A stretch of 64,000 bases of DNA from JANJUB01 sp040081075 (GCA_040081075.1 JBEBHJ010000001.1:60782-124781); one strand, 5' to 3'. Shown: positions 16,933 through 26,446, counted from the stretch's first letter. The notes: generated by a model not told the origin, from the sequence alone. Made by a program: numbers and translations.

Positions 16933-17406
16933 GTGGTTACGCGAGATAGGATTTGGGGGGCGATTGCGGTTACGGTCCTCAGTTGCCCGCTATCGTGCGC
17001 TTTTGCGGGCGGATTGGTACTTAGTCATGATGCGCGAAAGACTCCTTCGCAGGAGCCTTGGCAAGCTCCCTTTGCCTTCGCCCTTGCCACCGCTGGAATC
17101 GTCGCGGCCTTTGTGTGCATTGCGCTCCTTCAGATTGTCTTCAAGGGTTATCAGCGCAACCGCGCATCTCTTTTGGTGCGCATTGCGGCCGTGAATCCCT
17201 TGGTCGGCGGCAGCGCGATGGTGGGTACTGGCATGGTGAGTGGTACGGGAGGCGGAGCGGCATTGATGCTGCTTGGGCTGGCGCTTATTGGGCTCGGGAT
17301 CGGTTTGGTAACGACCAACGAGTTACCAGACGTGGTTGCAACCCCGGCAGATTCGGTTGCCTCGGAAAGGAACACGCCGAGTGGCGAAGAGGGCGACAAA
17401 CCATAG
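16933..17406 (+). CDS. hypothetical small membrane protein
   Basis: 157 aa from a GTG start that fits the leaderless spacing. Hydrophobic segments lie at about 9-30, 46-68 and 85-125, the last rich in Gly/Ala/Met (GGSAMVGTGMVSGTGGGAALML), with a polar acidic tail. No family is recognised. Its last ~84 bp overlap the end of a possible zinc-ribbon gene on the other strand (17323-17574). Confidence 0.5.
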   Translation: MVTRDRIWGAIAVTVLSCPLSCAFAGGLVLSHDARKTPSQEPWQAPFAFALATAGIVAAFVCIALLQIVFKGYQRNRASLLVRIAAVNPLVGGSAMVGTGMVSGTGGGAALMLLGLALIGLGIGLVTTNELPDVVATPADSVASERNTPSGEEGDKP

Positions 17407-17574
17407 CGGCAATGCCGTTAAGCAGCCCAACACGTCAGTGTCCTCTTCAAGGTGAATTTCCACCTTGCCCGTTACCCCGCAGGCCGGGCACTTCAGCCAC
17501 TTCAGCCTCAATGGCCCGCGCTTCCTTTGCGCGGGCCATTGAAGTTTCCCGTTCGTACCGCATGCTCCGATCAT
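17323..17574 (-). CDS. possible small zinc-ribbon protein
   Basis: Up to 83 aa. It reads as a coherent zinc ribbon: a CPACG knuckle, an acidic linker, a hydrophobic segment (LTALPLWFVALFA) and a second knuckle CRGCNHVW at the C-terminus, a pattern common in short zinc-ribbon proteins. An internal TTG at about 17510 with AAAGGAAG upstream would give a shorter form starting just before the first knuckle. That Shine-Dalgarno-like site lies in the loop of the 17508-17542 hairpin. The overlap with the plus-strand gene lowers confidence. Confidence 0.4.
   Translation of the reverse strand: MIGACGTNGKLQWPAQRKRGPLRLKWLKCPACGVTGKVEIHLEEDTDVLGCLTALPLWFVALFATRRVPFRGNRICRGCNHVW
17508..17542. repeat. perfect 14-bp inverted repeat with 7-nt loop
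   Basis: Arms TCAATGGCCCGCGC (17508-17521) and GCGCGGGCCATTGA (17529-17542) flank the loop TTCCTTT. It is GC-rich and very stable. No T-run follows on either strand, so it is not a classic intrinsic terminator, although it lies between convergent transcripts (small membrane gene and AAA ATPase gene). Confidence 0.7.
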
Positions 17575-17577
17575 ACG

Positions 17578-18750
17578 CTATTCGCGGTTCGATTGCCCGA
17601 ACTGCTCGCGCAACTCCTTAACCAACCCTTTGTATATCGGATAGGGCTTGCCGCCGGTTGCCGCCCATTTCATGGCGGACGAAATCATCAGCTCTTTGAT
17701 GAATGCGAACGAGAAGCCTTCGATTTTGATCGCCAGCTTCTTCCTTTGCCTTTGATTCAGCTTCATCGCTCGGTTACCCCGTGCCATGAACTTTCGAATC
17801 AGTCGTTGGCGCATTGCGAGGGTCGGCGGACCAAATTCGATGACTCGATCAAACCGAGATGGCCGATTTTTGATAGCCGGATCAAGCTTTTCTGGGTGAT
17901 TCGTTGTCGCAAGAAAGAGGACTCCGTTTAGAGGAGTCGCCCCATCCATGTGATTGAGAATCGACGAAAGCATTCGCGAGCGTATCAGCGAATCGAGATC
18001 TTCGAGCACGACTACACATGGAGCGCATTGAGCGATCCGGTCGAACGCGTACTCGATATCGTCAGCGTCCTCGCCGAAGTTCTTGATAACCAAGCGCGGC
18101 ACGGCTAACCGATTCAAAATCGCTCGGATTAGGTGGGTCTTGCCGTTGCCCGGTGGCCCGGTAAGAAGAATTCCCCGCTTCCATGGCACACCGAGTTCAT
18201 CGAAATGAGACTTCGCCTTGAAGAAACCTAAAGCGTGAGTTTCGACCAACTCCCGTATGCTTGGCTCCAGGACCAACTCGGACCAATTCGCCTTTTCGAT
18301 GGCGCGATCGAACTTCTCATCATCGCGCCACCAACCGGTGAAAACCCTGGTCTTGGGAGCCAACTCGAGTCGGCTCACCGCCCGAATGAAATCCTCGGCA
18401 ACCCGCTGCGGACCTGATACCCAGTTAACGGATCCACACTTTCCGAAGGGCACTCGGATCACATTTAGCTTGGAATTCTGCCACGAAATCTCAGTCCACG
18501 AGGTGGTGGGAATGTCTCGAAGCTGATCATCCTCCTGGTCATAGAATGCTGAACTCTCCGGGGCGAACCGACCCGTGCCAATGGCTTCGGCATAGCCGTA
18601 TCGAATGAATTCCTCGACATCAAGCTCGCTACGACATTGGATAACGGCCTGCCCAGAGAGCAGGTCGCAAAGTTTACGATGGATCATAAAGGTCATAGCC
18701 CGGTCAGGCATGCAGAGGGCTTCTTCGACGAAATGAGTTAAGTTTTCCAT
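17578..18750 (-). CDS. BCS1-like AAA+ ATPase
   Basis: About 390 aa. An unassigned N-terminal region (about 1-180) precedes a single AAA module: Walker A GPPGNGKTH, Walker B VVVLEDLDSL, then LFLATTNHPEKLDPAI and the arginine-finger region RPSRFDRVI. The order and motifs resemble the BCS1/CDC48-type AAA group in bacteria. Substrate and partner are unknown. The ATG at 18750 is preferred; a GTG 9 bp upstream is the alternative. Two palindromes lie upstream (18825-18859). The end of the gene is 3 bp from the zinc-ribbon frame. Confidence 0.75.
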   Translation of the reverse strand: MENLTHFVEEALCMPDRAMTFMIHRKLCDLLSGQAVIQCRSELDVEEFIRYGYAEAIGTGRFAPESSAFYDQEDDQLRDIPTTSWTEISWQNSKLNVIRVPFGKCGSVNWVSGPQRVAEDFIRAVSRLELAPKTRVFTGWWRDDEKFDRAIEKANWSELVLEPSIRELVETHALGFFKAKSHFDELGVPWKRGILLTGPPGNGKTHLIRAILNRLAVPRLVIKNFGEDADDIEYAFDRIAQCAPCVVVLEDLDSLIRSRMLSSILNHMDGATPLNGVLFLATTNHPEKLDPAIKNRPSRFDRVIEFGPPTLAMRQRLIRKFMARGNRAMKLNQRQRKKLAIKIEGFSFAFIKELMISSAMKWAATGGKPYPIYKGLVKELREQFGQSNRE

Positions 18751-18824
18751 TAGGGACACGCGAAATTCCGTTGGTGAGGCTCGATAACGAGCGGAGTAAA
18801 GAATGAAACTGGCAAGAGGGCGGG

Positions 18825-18859
18825 TTAGCTGTGATTAGCTAAAAAAACGCCTATATAGG
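18825..18859. promoter_or_regulatory. two palindromes upstream of the AAA ATPase gene
   Basis: TTAGCT (18825-18830) is paired with AGCTAA (18837-18842) across a 6-nt spacer. After an A-run comes the perfect palindrome CCTATATAGG (18850-18859). They lie 75-110 bp upstream of the minus-strand ATG and could be an operator or promoter region. The remainder of 18751-19012 shows nothing recognisable. Confidence 0.3.
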
Positions 18860-19012
18860 GAGAGCCAGTTGAGTCGCATGTGACGAGGCAATAGTGTAGC
18901 GCACCGGAGATGCGCACTTGGGCCGTGTGACCTATTGCGGCGCACCGATTGATCCGACATGTCCGCAACTCGGGTTAAATCCGCCGTCCCGATACCGACT
19001 TTCAAGGCCTTG

Positions 19013-21085
19013 TTAGGGTTGGGGCGGGGGAGACTTTCGGGGGCCGTTTCCGAAGTCGGTCGGCTTCATGTCTTTGTACTGTCTACGCAGTTCGACGAGC
19101 CGTTCCTGGACCACTTTTTTGAATTCATCAGGCAAATCGCGATACTTTTTGCCTGCCCCCGCGGGCACGGTGTGGTCATTGAGCTGCTGATTCAAACTGC
19201 CATTCGGCGTTACAAAGAAGTCCATTTGCCAAGTTCGCTGGTGCCCCTGAACGTATGTGCGATTTTGGGTATCCATCGAACCCGCGTAAGGAAACAAATC
19301 CTGACGCTCGATTTGCAGCAGGTCAAAGGCAATGGAGTTCTCGTCGGAAGGATACGAGCCATAAGATTGGACGCTAAACATTGAAGGCTTATCTATGGCG
19401 CTTATCCTGATCGAAAACGGATCGACGAGCCCCTCCGGATAAGTAAAAGTCGGTTCGGTAAGAGGCGGTCCATGGGTATCATTTGCAGAGACTTCGGCCG
19501 GGGCTTGCGCCGTATAACTGTTGATTTCATCGCCTTCGCCGAATGCCAATAACTCGGCGTATCTATATTGGTCCTTGGAGAGATCGTGAACCTTAAGGTC
19601 AAGGCTTCCCGCTAGAGCCGCCTTCTTCTGTTCTGAAGACATCACGCCAAAAAAGCGAACTGCATTAAGGGAGCGCCCAAAGTTTCCGGGAGGCTGTTGC
19701 CCCAGCAACAAGAAAAAAACTGGATACGACGTATCTTCAAGCAGACCAGGATGTTGTAATGCCATTTTCGCAAACGAATCCAGTCGAGTTGCTCCAGATT
19801 CAATCCGCTTGAAATATTCTGTCATCATCGTACGATTGAGGCGAATGATACGATCTTGGCAAGGATCGGTGGCGCGGTAAGTGATCCAACCTCCAGCCTC
19901 TTCGCGGACGCGACCAGTTTGGGACATTGCCGAATCAAATCGGCGAACCGTAGCCTTCCCGTCTATAGATTGGAATCCAAGCATGAAAAAGGAAAGGTCG
20001 CCCATTGACAAAACGACATTCTTCTGGGTCGATAGTGCGATGGAATTCAGGCACTCTGTGGTCACAAGACCGGTTATCTCGTTCTGGTCTGGTCTTCGCA
20101 TAAAGGCGGACAACTCGGGCGATACCGCCGTCTGGTTTGGTCCGCTTTGCAAGTTTTTGATCGTCGCCACGAACTGCTTACTCAAGTTATCAAGTTCTAT
20201 GATCGTGTCTTTTCCGGTCGGAAGAACTACGGGCGGACCCTGGGCAAACGGTCCGTTTGTTACAGAATACTGAACTTGGGCAAGCATTTCACCTTTCTTC
20301 GAAATCAGCTTCAGGGATACGGATAACCCTCCATTCTCGACCAATGGGCGCTGTTTCACGCTCACGATCATGTTCGCCACGGGAGAGCCGATCTTCTTTG
20401 CTGGATTGTTGTAGAAGTCCGGAAGATCTTTATCGCCCACCAGATCGGCAAATGTGTCATGCGCCTTGGTCATCGCCTCAACTTCCGCGAGCGTAGCGGG
20501 CAGCTTCTTTTGGAGTCGATTAGGAGAAATTGTAAAGACCAGTCGGCCCCACGGGTTCTTTTCAAGGAGTTTCGCGGTTCCAATTCGCTTGATAACCTTG
20601 TAAAGAAATCTTTGCAGCGGAGCGGCCTCGGCTGCTTTTTGGCGTTGGGCGTAAACATTGGGATCAAAGTGGTTAGGATCAGAGAGTCCATTTAGCCTCT
20701 TAAGCTCGCTCACTGCTTTTTGTTGCGCATCATCCGTTAGGTAGTCACCAGGAAGTTTGTCTAAACTCTCTTGAACTCGCTTGGCAACATGCTGCTCGTG
20801 CTCGCGGAGTTGTCGCTTCTCCGTCTCTTCAGTTCGCACAAGGGTCTGCTCGTCTCCTTGAGTCACCCACTCGCCGTCGACGCTGGCTGCCAGTCGTGCC
20901 ATGATCTCTTCCTTCGTTGCCCTAGGCGCACATATGCCAACAACGTCGTTTTGCAAATTAATGCCGGACCGCAACTTGAGTCCGGTCTTCTCAGCCAGCT
21001 TTGCCACGATGATCGGCACACGGGCGACTCCCGGCTTAAATTCGATTGGCGCTTGAAGAGACAGGGTTAATAGGAAGCTAAGCAT
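19013..21085 (-). CDS. hypothetical secreted protein with N-terminal STN-like region
   Basis: 690 aa. A short signal peptide (MLSFLLTLSLQA) is followed by a region resembling secretin/TonB N-terminal (STN) domains (VPIIVAKLAEKTGLKLRSG, then a repeat-unit-like RATKEEIMARLAASVDGEW). The rest (about 100-690) is an undescribed mixed fold with a highly charged helix at 85-110 and a Pro-rich C-terminus. No catalytic motif is seen. GAAGAGG lies 4 nt upstream of the ATG, behind a TAGAAT box. Similar large secreted proteins are common in Armatimonadota; the role is unknown. Confidence 0.65.
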   Translation of the reverse strand: MLSFLLTLSLQAPIEFKPGVARVPIIVAKLAEKTGLKLRSGINLQNDVVGICAPRATKEEIMARLAASVDGEWVTQGDEQTLVRTEETEKRQLREHEQHVAKRVQESLDKLPGDYLTDDAQQKAVSELKRLNGLSDPNHFDPNVYAQRQKAAEAAPLQRFLYKVIKRIGTAKLLEKNPWGRLVFTISPNRLQKKLPATLAEVEAMTKAHDTFADLVGDKDLPDFYNNPAKKIGSPVANMIVSVKQRPLVENGGLSVSLKLISKKGEMLAQVQYSVTNGPFAQGPPVVLPTGKDTIIELDNLSKQFVATIKNLQSGPNQTAVSPELSAFMRRPDQNEITGLVTTECLNSIALSTQKNVVLSMGDLSFFMLGFQSIDGKATVRRFDSAMSQTGRVREEAGGWITYRATDPCQDRIIRLNRTMMTEYFKRIESGATRLDSFAKMALQHPGLLEDTSYPVFFLLLGQQPPGNFGRSLNAVRFFGVMSSEQKKAALAGSLDLKVHDLSKDQYRYAELLAFGEGDEINSYTAQAPAEVSANDTHGPPLTEPTFTYPEGLVDPFSIRISAIDKPSMFSVQSYGSYPSDENSIAFDLLQIERQDLFPYAGSMDTQNRTYVQGHQRTWQMDFFVTPNGSLNQQLNDHTVPAGAGKKYRDLPDEFKKVVQERLVELRRQYKDMKPTDFGNGPRKSPPPQP

Positions 21086-21260
21086 AAAACCTCTTCGTTG
21101 ATTCTACGCGCTTTTCCGGCAGAATGGGCAACTGTACCTATGTGACACGAAATAGATATGTTTTCTTCAAAGCAACGATCCTGTCAGCAAAGTCGTGAGC
21201 CGATGTTTCGCGCACCATTGATGAATAAAGGAGATAATCTAACATCGTCCATGTATTGCC

Positions 21261-21266
21261 GATAAT
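21261..21266 (+). promoter_or_regulatory. -10 element GATAAT
   Basis: GATAAT lies 8 nt before the ATG at 21275. It supports that start over an in-frame TTG at 21266 that overlaps the box. Confidence 0.3.
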
Positions 21267-21274
21267 TGAACGAA

Positions 21275-22177
21275 ATGAGTAGCACTCCTCCGCAAATTCC
21301 TGAATCTTCGAGAGAAGTCGCGGTTGAAAACGCAAACGCCTGGGTTGCGCGCTTTGCGCCTCTGGTGATGGACGACGAGGCGCTCACAGATGCTGAAGTG
21401 CGAGAGAGGCTGGTCACGGTTCAGAAGTTAAAGTTTGAGGCGAGCATGGTTCAGTCCAGGCTAAGCTCGGTTTCACAGGCCGACGATTTGCACTTGGTAT
21501 CGACCGTTCAGAAGGCCGTATCCCAGCTCGATTCGGTTGAGGATGATCTTCGCGTTCGCCTTGGAAAGCTCGCTCCTGGTGATCCCGATGGCATGGTAAA
21601 CCTCGAAGCCCTCAACGACAAGCTTGCTGAGCGAATGGCGCGGCAAGAGGTGGGCATTCCGAATGAGCTCGCGGTGCCGAGTCGGCTTGAGTTAAAGACA
21701 AGTAATGGCAGCTTGGCGGCTGGTGCGGGGCTAGGCTTGTTCTCGTTTGGTTGGTTGTCCTTCACCACTTTCCATGCATTCATGATGATAGGTGGCATGA
21801 TGAAGGCGTTTGGACTTGCCGCCCTGGCGCTGCTTGGGTTCTACGCCATCTTCTTTGCCGTGGGAATCGGGATGGGTATAGCGGGGGTGAATGCGGCATC
21901 GAAGGAGGAGTTGGTTCTAGATGGGTTTGAATTGACCGTGAAGAAAACGCTCGGCTGGTGGCAGAGAGTTAAGAAATACACTCTAGGCCCAGACTCGAGG
22001 GCCGAAGCTTCCACGACGTCGCCGTCCACAATGAACAGCAAGAGCGCAAAGGTGGTCCCCTGCATTGCCATTAATGATGCCGAAGGTCATACGATCAGCT
22101 TAGGGGCAGGCGGAGTAGATTCTCTTCGCAACTCTCAGATCGAGAAGATCAACGCCTATATCGCTGCCCAGAGCTAG
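21275..22177 (+). CDS. hypothetical membrane protein
   Basis: 300 aa. An N-terminal soluble helical region (about 1-135, acidic, coiled-coil prone) is followed by two adjacent transmembrane segments (about 143-165 and 172-205, separated by GGMMKAFG). A C-terminal cytosolic domain (about 210-300, KEELVLDGFELTVKKTLGWW, then DAEGHTISLG) looks like a short PH-like beta domain. The function is unknown. The stop codon overlaps that of the convergent secreted-protein gene by 4 bp. Confidence 0.6.
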   Translation: MSSTPPQIPESSREVAVENANAWVARFAPLVMDDEALTDAEVRERLVTVQKLKFEASMVQSRLSSVSQADDLHLVSTVQKAVSQLDSVEDDLRVRLGKLAPGDPDGMVNLEALNDKLAERMARQEVGIPNELAVPSRLELKTSNGSLAAGAGLGLFSFGWLSFTTFHAFMMIGGMMKAFGLAALALLGFYAIFFAVGIGMGIAGVNAASKEELVLDGFELTVKKTLGWWQRVKKYTLGPDSRAEASTTSPSTMNSKSAKVVPCIAINDAEGHTISLGAGGVDSLRNSQIEKINAYIAAQS

Positions 22178-24747
22178 GGATTCAAAAATAGCTGAACCGT
22201 CTTGGTAACCGCGCCGAGCTTGGCTGTGAGCGTGACGCGTCCCGCAAACACCACCGGCTTTGTAGTCGCGGCGACCGTTCCCGCCCATGAACCGGCCGGA
22301 ACAGTTACACTCGCGGGGACGGTAACAAGGCTTGAGTTTGAACTGAGCTGAATTGTGATTCCGCCGGGAGGCGCCAAATTGCTCAAGTTAACCGTAACCG
22401 CCACGGGTTGGCCGCCCGTCACCGGATTTGGAGCCACAACAATTGAATCCAAGGGATTAGGAATGACTTGAACATTGCGCGTTTTTGAGGCTCCGCCAAC
22501 GGAAGCCCTCAAGGTAAAGACCTTCGGTGCCGTCACGACGGCAGTACGAACCGCAAATGTTGCCGCGCTATTCCCCGGAGCAATAAATGATGACCCGGGC
22601 AAAGTCGCCACACCGCCGGGATTTTGGATAAGTTCCAACAATACCGATAGGAAGAAGGGCGTTTCTTTGTCCAGGGTGACTACCATGTTGGCATCCAAGC
22701 CGCCTACCACCGTATCTGGCCCTTGAAGCGTGATGATTTTGGGCATCGGAGCGATGTTGAGCGTAAGGGTTTTCGTCACCAAGAAAAGCGAGGCGGTTAG
22801 CGTAAAGGTCGCCGGAGTTGTTCGTTGTGCGACGCCAAGGTTGACACTTCTCGCGCTTAAGCCGGCAACAATCACCGCTGATGCGGGAAAACTAGCTTCT
22901 GGGCCTGATCCCGAGAGTTGAACCGTGGTGGTTGATGCCGCAGCTCCCGTGAGTTCAACCTTGAGCGATCTTGTTTCGCCGGCAACCATATTTGTTGACC
23001 CCGTTAGGGTGAGAGCCTTGAGCCCGCCTGGCTTCACCAAGAGGTTCGCTTGCTTCGTTACATCTCCAACCGTCGCAGTGATGATTACGTTGATCGGGGC
23101 GGAAACTGGGATTGAGCTGATGTTAAACTGGGTTGTAGTTGCTAACGTATCGACTACGACTGAGGATGGAAGAGTCACCGCGGTTGAGTTATCGGAGATC
23201 AGAGCTTCCAGGCCAACCGTTGGCCGCTTGCTCATGGTCAGCGTTGCCAACGCGGGCTGCCCGCCAACAATTGATGATGCGCCAAGCGTTATGCTCTGGA
23301 GGGTGGTTTTATTGATGGCGACCGTGGCGCTTGACAGGTTCCCGGCCTGGTCAACCTGGTATCTAAAGGAATCGTTCCCATCAAAACTTGCGTTGGGAGT
23401 GTAGGTAAAACTACCGTCCTGATTGAGAACAACTGACCCTTTGTTAGGAGCTTGATCCACGGTAAGTGTTCCTCCTAAGACCGTATCGTTGGCCAGAACG
23501 CCGGGCGCCTTGATTTGCAAAGAGTTGGAGAACTGGGCCGTAAAGTTATCGTTAGCGGTCTCCAAGTTTTGGATGAACTTGGCAACATTGCTGATTCCAC
23601 CTGAGCTACCCATTAAAATAAGGTTGTTTTGGTTATCCACTACGCCCCGTGTTACAAAGAAACCCGGATCGAAGCCAAACCCAGAGGGGATTCGCTTGAC
23701 GCCGCTTCCCCCGAGCACGAGAGCAAGATGAAACATCTGATCGTTCAAGTCCGCGCAGAGCAGTGATTGAACTTGCGCCCCGACGTTCTTGATATCAAAA
23801 ACCCCGGTTGTGCCATCCATTCGAAGAGCGTATCCGTCGGGAATGAGAAGGCCAGCAATCATATCCCCGTTCGAAGCTGAAAACGCCCCTGCGGCCGAAA
23901 ATGGAACGGTCGATTCACGGATGACAGCTCCTGTCGAACTGTTCACCAGCGCAACGATCGTTCCCGAAAAGGATCCGCCTGAGCTCAAGAATCCGAGGTT
24001 GTTCGTTCCTTTGATGGCTACAAGTCCATTTCCGGGTGCCCCAAAGCCAAGGTCTCGCTGAAAGATAGTAGACCCGTCGGAGCCCGAGAGTCTGATTATC
24101 GAACCAACGTTTCCAGTTGGCCGCCTTAGCCTCGTATTAAGAAACGGAGCACCGCTTGAGTTCACGACAAGCCCTATCGCGAGGTCCTCAAGGCTCGCGC
24201 CGCCGTCAATTTGGCGTCGCCATATTTCTGCCCCTGTACCCGGATTTATCCGGAGCGCAAGCACATCCTTTCCCGTCGCTGATCCCGCGAAGGTCGCTGT
24301 TGCGAACAGCAGGACCGAGTTTCCCGCCTTGCCCGCCGAAATTCGAGTTATGGCCAGATCAGACGAGATATTGGGAATTGACTTGGTGTAACGAATATTC
24401 CCATTCGTGTGATCAAAGGAGGCCAGGAACATCTTGGCTGTTCCGGCCACAATGTCCGTTCTGGCCGAAAAATGGATGTTGCCATCGGCATCAACGATCA
24501 ACGTATCAACGCCGACGGCATTCGGGACAGTTAGGACGGTCTTCCAAATCTGGTTCCCGTTTTGATCCAAGCGTTGCGCAAAGAACTGCTCGTTTTCAAC
24601 TCCTGCCAAATAAATGTTGCGGCCCCCATCGACGGCAACGGCTTGAAAGCTCGAGTTAACAGCCTGCTGCTCAAACACTTTGGTAAAGGCTTGAGTTCGC
24701 CCGAGGGTTGCCCCGACGAGTGACAAAAATAGCACCAGAGTTCTCAT
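22174..24747 (-). CDS. large secreted multidomain protein (propeller-like, cadherin-like and Ig-like repeats)
   Basis: 857 aa. Signal peptide (MRTLVLFLSLVGATLGRTQA). Residues about 25-390 form repeated beta units (AVDGGRNIYLAG, VDADGNIHFSA, LNDQMFHLALV) like SBBP/PQQ-type propellers. At about 405-480 there is a bacterial cadherin-like module (GVLANDTVLGGTLTVDQ, GSFTYTPNASFDGNDSFRY). From about 485 come four to five Ig-like repeats of ~90 aa with the recurring start LTL/VTGG(Q/E). It is probably a surface or secreted adhesion-type protein. GGAAGAGG precedes the ATG. No sorting signal is seen at the C-terminus. Confidence 0.75.
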   Translation of the reverse strand: MRTLVLFLSLVGATLGRTQAFTKVFEQQAVNSSFQAVAVDGGRNIYLAGVENEQFFAQRLDQNGNQIWKTVLTVPNAVGVDTLIVDADGNIHFSARTDIVAGTAKMFLASFDHTNGNIRYTKSIPNISSDLAITRISAGKAGNSVLLFATATFAGSATGKDVLALRINPGTGAEIWRRQIDGGASLEDLAIGLVVNSSGAPFLNTRLRRPTGNVGSIIRLSGSDGSTIFQRDLGFGAPGNGLVAIKGTNNLGFLSSGGSFSGTIVALVNSSTGAVIRESTVPFSAAGAFSASNGDMIAGLLIPDGYALRMDGTTGVFDIKNVGAQVQSLLCADLNDQMFHLALVLGGSGVKRIPSGFGFDPGFFVTRGVVDNQNNLILMGSSGGISNVAKFIQNLETANDNFTAQFSNSLQIKAPGVLANDTVLGGTLTVDQAPNKGSVVLNQDGSFTYTPNASFDGNDSFRYQVDQAGNLSSATVAINKTTLQSITLGASSIVGGQPALATLTMSKRPTVGLEALISDNSTAVTLPSSVVVDTLATTTQFNISSIPVSAPINVIITATVGDVTKQANLLVKPGGLKALTLTGSTNMVAGETRSLKVELTGAAASTTTVQLSGSGPEASFPASAVIVAGLSARSVNLGVAQRTTPATFTLTASLFLVTKTLTLNIAPMPKIITLQGPDTVVGGLDANMVVTLDKETPFFLSVLLELIQNPGGVATLPGSSFIAPGNSAATFAVRTAVVTAPKVFTLRASVGGASKTRNVQVIPNPLDSIVVAPNPVTGGQPVAVTVNLSNLAPPGGITIQLSSNSSLVTVPASVTVPAGSWAGTVAATTKPVVFAGRVTLTAKLGAVTKTVQLFLNP

Positions 24748-24793
24748 GATCTACCTCTTCCGACTTGAACGGGAGCCGAATAGTTCGGTTAGT

Positions 24794-26440
24794 TTAGCGG
24801 ACAACCGAGACCAACACCACGGGGCGAGCACCTGTTCGCTTTTGTAAATGGCGGCGAACCAGCCCTTCCGTTTCGGAAATAAGGTTCGCATCGTTCTCAA
24901 TGCGGTTCGGCTCACTTCCCAAATAATCGGCAATCAGATCGGCTACAGATTCAAGATCAACCTCGTCGCCCAGGAACCCTCGGGCCGAGACTTTTGGTGC
25001 CGAAGTCAGCTTCATTCGACCGGTAACCGGTAGTGCAACGGTTACGACCCCCGATTGTGAGAGTTGGAGCCGCTCTTTCAACACGTCCTGAGTTACCCCG
25101 TGGTGGCCAGACGAGTCCACCATGATTGCGCCGCTTTGGATGGGATCCCCAAACCATGCGTTCGTCTCGTCAAAACATAAGGGGAGACCGTTTTCGAACG
25201 TAAACGCCCGGTGCTCCGGGTAGCCCATATCTCGAGCCATTTCTAGATATTGATGCTGGTGCCGCGGTTCTCCATGCACAGGAGCAACATAGAATGGCTT
25301 CGTGATGTTGATCATCATCTTCAGTTCTTCTTGATAGGCGTGGCCGCTGACGTGAACGGGAACATCTATATTTGAGCTGTAAACCACGTTTACGCCCATT
25401 TTGAAGAGGCGATTGATCGTTTTCCATACGCCCGATTCGTTGCCTGGTATAGGTCGAGCGGAGTAAATAAGCGTGTCTCCACTTTGGAGCTTAAGGCGCC
25501 CGTATTCCTGCTTCGACATTTGAACCAAGGCTGACATGGGTTCCCCCTGGCTTCCTGTAGTCAAAATAGCAAGCTCATGAGGCTCATGCATCTTGATTTC
25601 ATCGAGCATAATTCGAGTGTTCTTGGGAATCTTCAGGTAGCCCATTCTCGAACATATGTCCACATTGCTTTCCATGCGACGACCCACAACCGCTACCTTT
25701 CTGCCCGTTTCGGCAGCGACGTCATAAACTTGTTGCATGCGATGAATACTGCTTGCAAACGTGGTAAGCAGAACTCGACCCTCGGCTTCGGTAAAGACTT
25801 TGCGCAAGCCATGAGACACTTCACGCTCACTTGGACCCCAACCTGGTCGCTCAACATTCGTGCTATCACTCAGTAGCGCGAGAACCCCTTCCTCCCCGAG
25901 CTCACCCAGACGGGCGATGTTCGAGAGTTTGTGGTCGACAGGCGTAAAATCGAACTTGAAGTCGGATGTCATCAAGATGATGCCGTGCCTCGTTCGAATC
26001 GCCATTGCAAACGTTTCGGGAATGGAGTGAGTGATGCGCACGGGCTCAACTGATAGGGAACCGCACTGCACGATTTCCCCGGTTTTCAACACGATCTTCT
26101 TGATGTGGCGGGCGTCGCACTTTTCTTCTAGCTTTTGGGCAATGAGGGCGTGAGTAAACTCGGAAGTGTAGATCGGAGCTTCGATGTGCTCAACAAGGTA
26201 GGGCAAGCCTCCGACATGATCTTCGTGGGCATGAGTCAAAAATATGCCGCGAATCTTATCGCGATTCTCAATGAGATAGCTGAAATCGGGAACGATGATG
26301 TCGACGCCGGGCATTTCATCGTCTGGAAAGCTTAAGCCGACGTCAATAACAACGATGTCGTCGTCTTGGCGAATTGCAGTGCAGTTCTTTCCAATCTCGC
26401 CGACGCCGCCGAGCGGGATCACTTGAACTGGGGTCTTCAA
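24794..26440 (-). CDS. rnj: ribonuclease J
   Basis: 548 aa. Beta-lactamase fold with the metal motif THAHEDHVGGLPY, DSTNVERPGWGPSE, the beta-CASP domain (GSQGEPMSALVQMS, VHVSGHAYQEELKMM, PVHGEPRH) and the C-terminal domain. It is an endo- and 5'-exoribonuclease for RNA maturation and decay in bacteria without an RNase E-based degradosome. The start is a TTG with a TACCTT box exactly 6 nt upstream, so a leaderless TTG transcript is predicted. The 205-bp gap upstream (26441-26645) is shared with the divergent PrcB gene. Confidence 0.95.
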   Translation of the reverse strand: MKTPVQVIPLGGVGEIGKNCTAIRQDDDIVVIDVGLSFPDDEMPGVDIIVPDFSYLIENRDKIRGIFLTHAHEDHVGGLPYLVEHIEAPIYTSEFTHALIAQKLEEKCDARHIKKIVLKTGEIVQCGSLSVEPVRITHSIPETFAMAIRTRHGIILMTSDFKFDFTPVDHKLSNIARLGELGEEGVLALLSDSTNVERPGWGPSEREVSHGLRKVFTEAEGRVLLTTFASSIHRMQQVYDVAAETGRKVAVVGRRMESNVDICSRMGYLKIPKNTRIMLDEIKMHEPHELAILTTGSQGEPMSALVQMSKQEYGRLKLQSGDTLIYSARPIPGNESGVWKTINRLFKMGVNVVYSSNIDVPVHVSGHAYQEELKMMINITKPFYVAPVHGEPRHQHQYLEMARDMGYPEHRAFTFENGLPLCFDETNAWFGDPIQSGAIMVDSSGHHGVTQDVLKERLQLSQSGVVTVALPVTGRMKLTSAPKVSARGFLGDEVDLESVADLIADYLGSEPNRIENDANLISETEGLVRRHLQKRTGARPVVLVSVVR

Positions 26441-26446
26441 GTCTTT

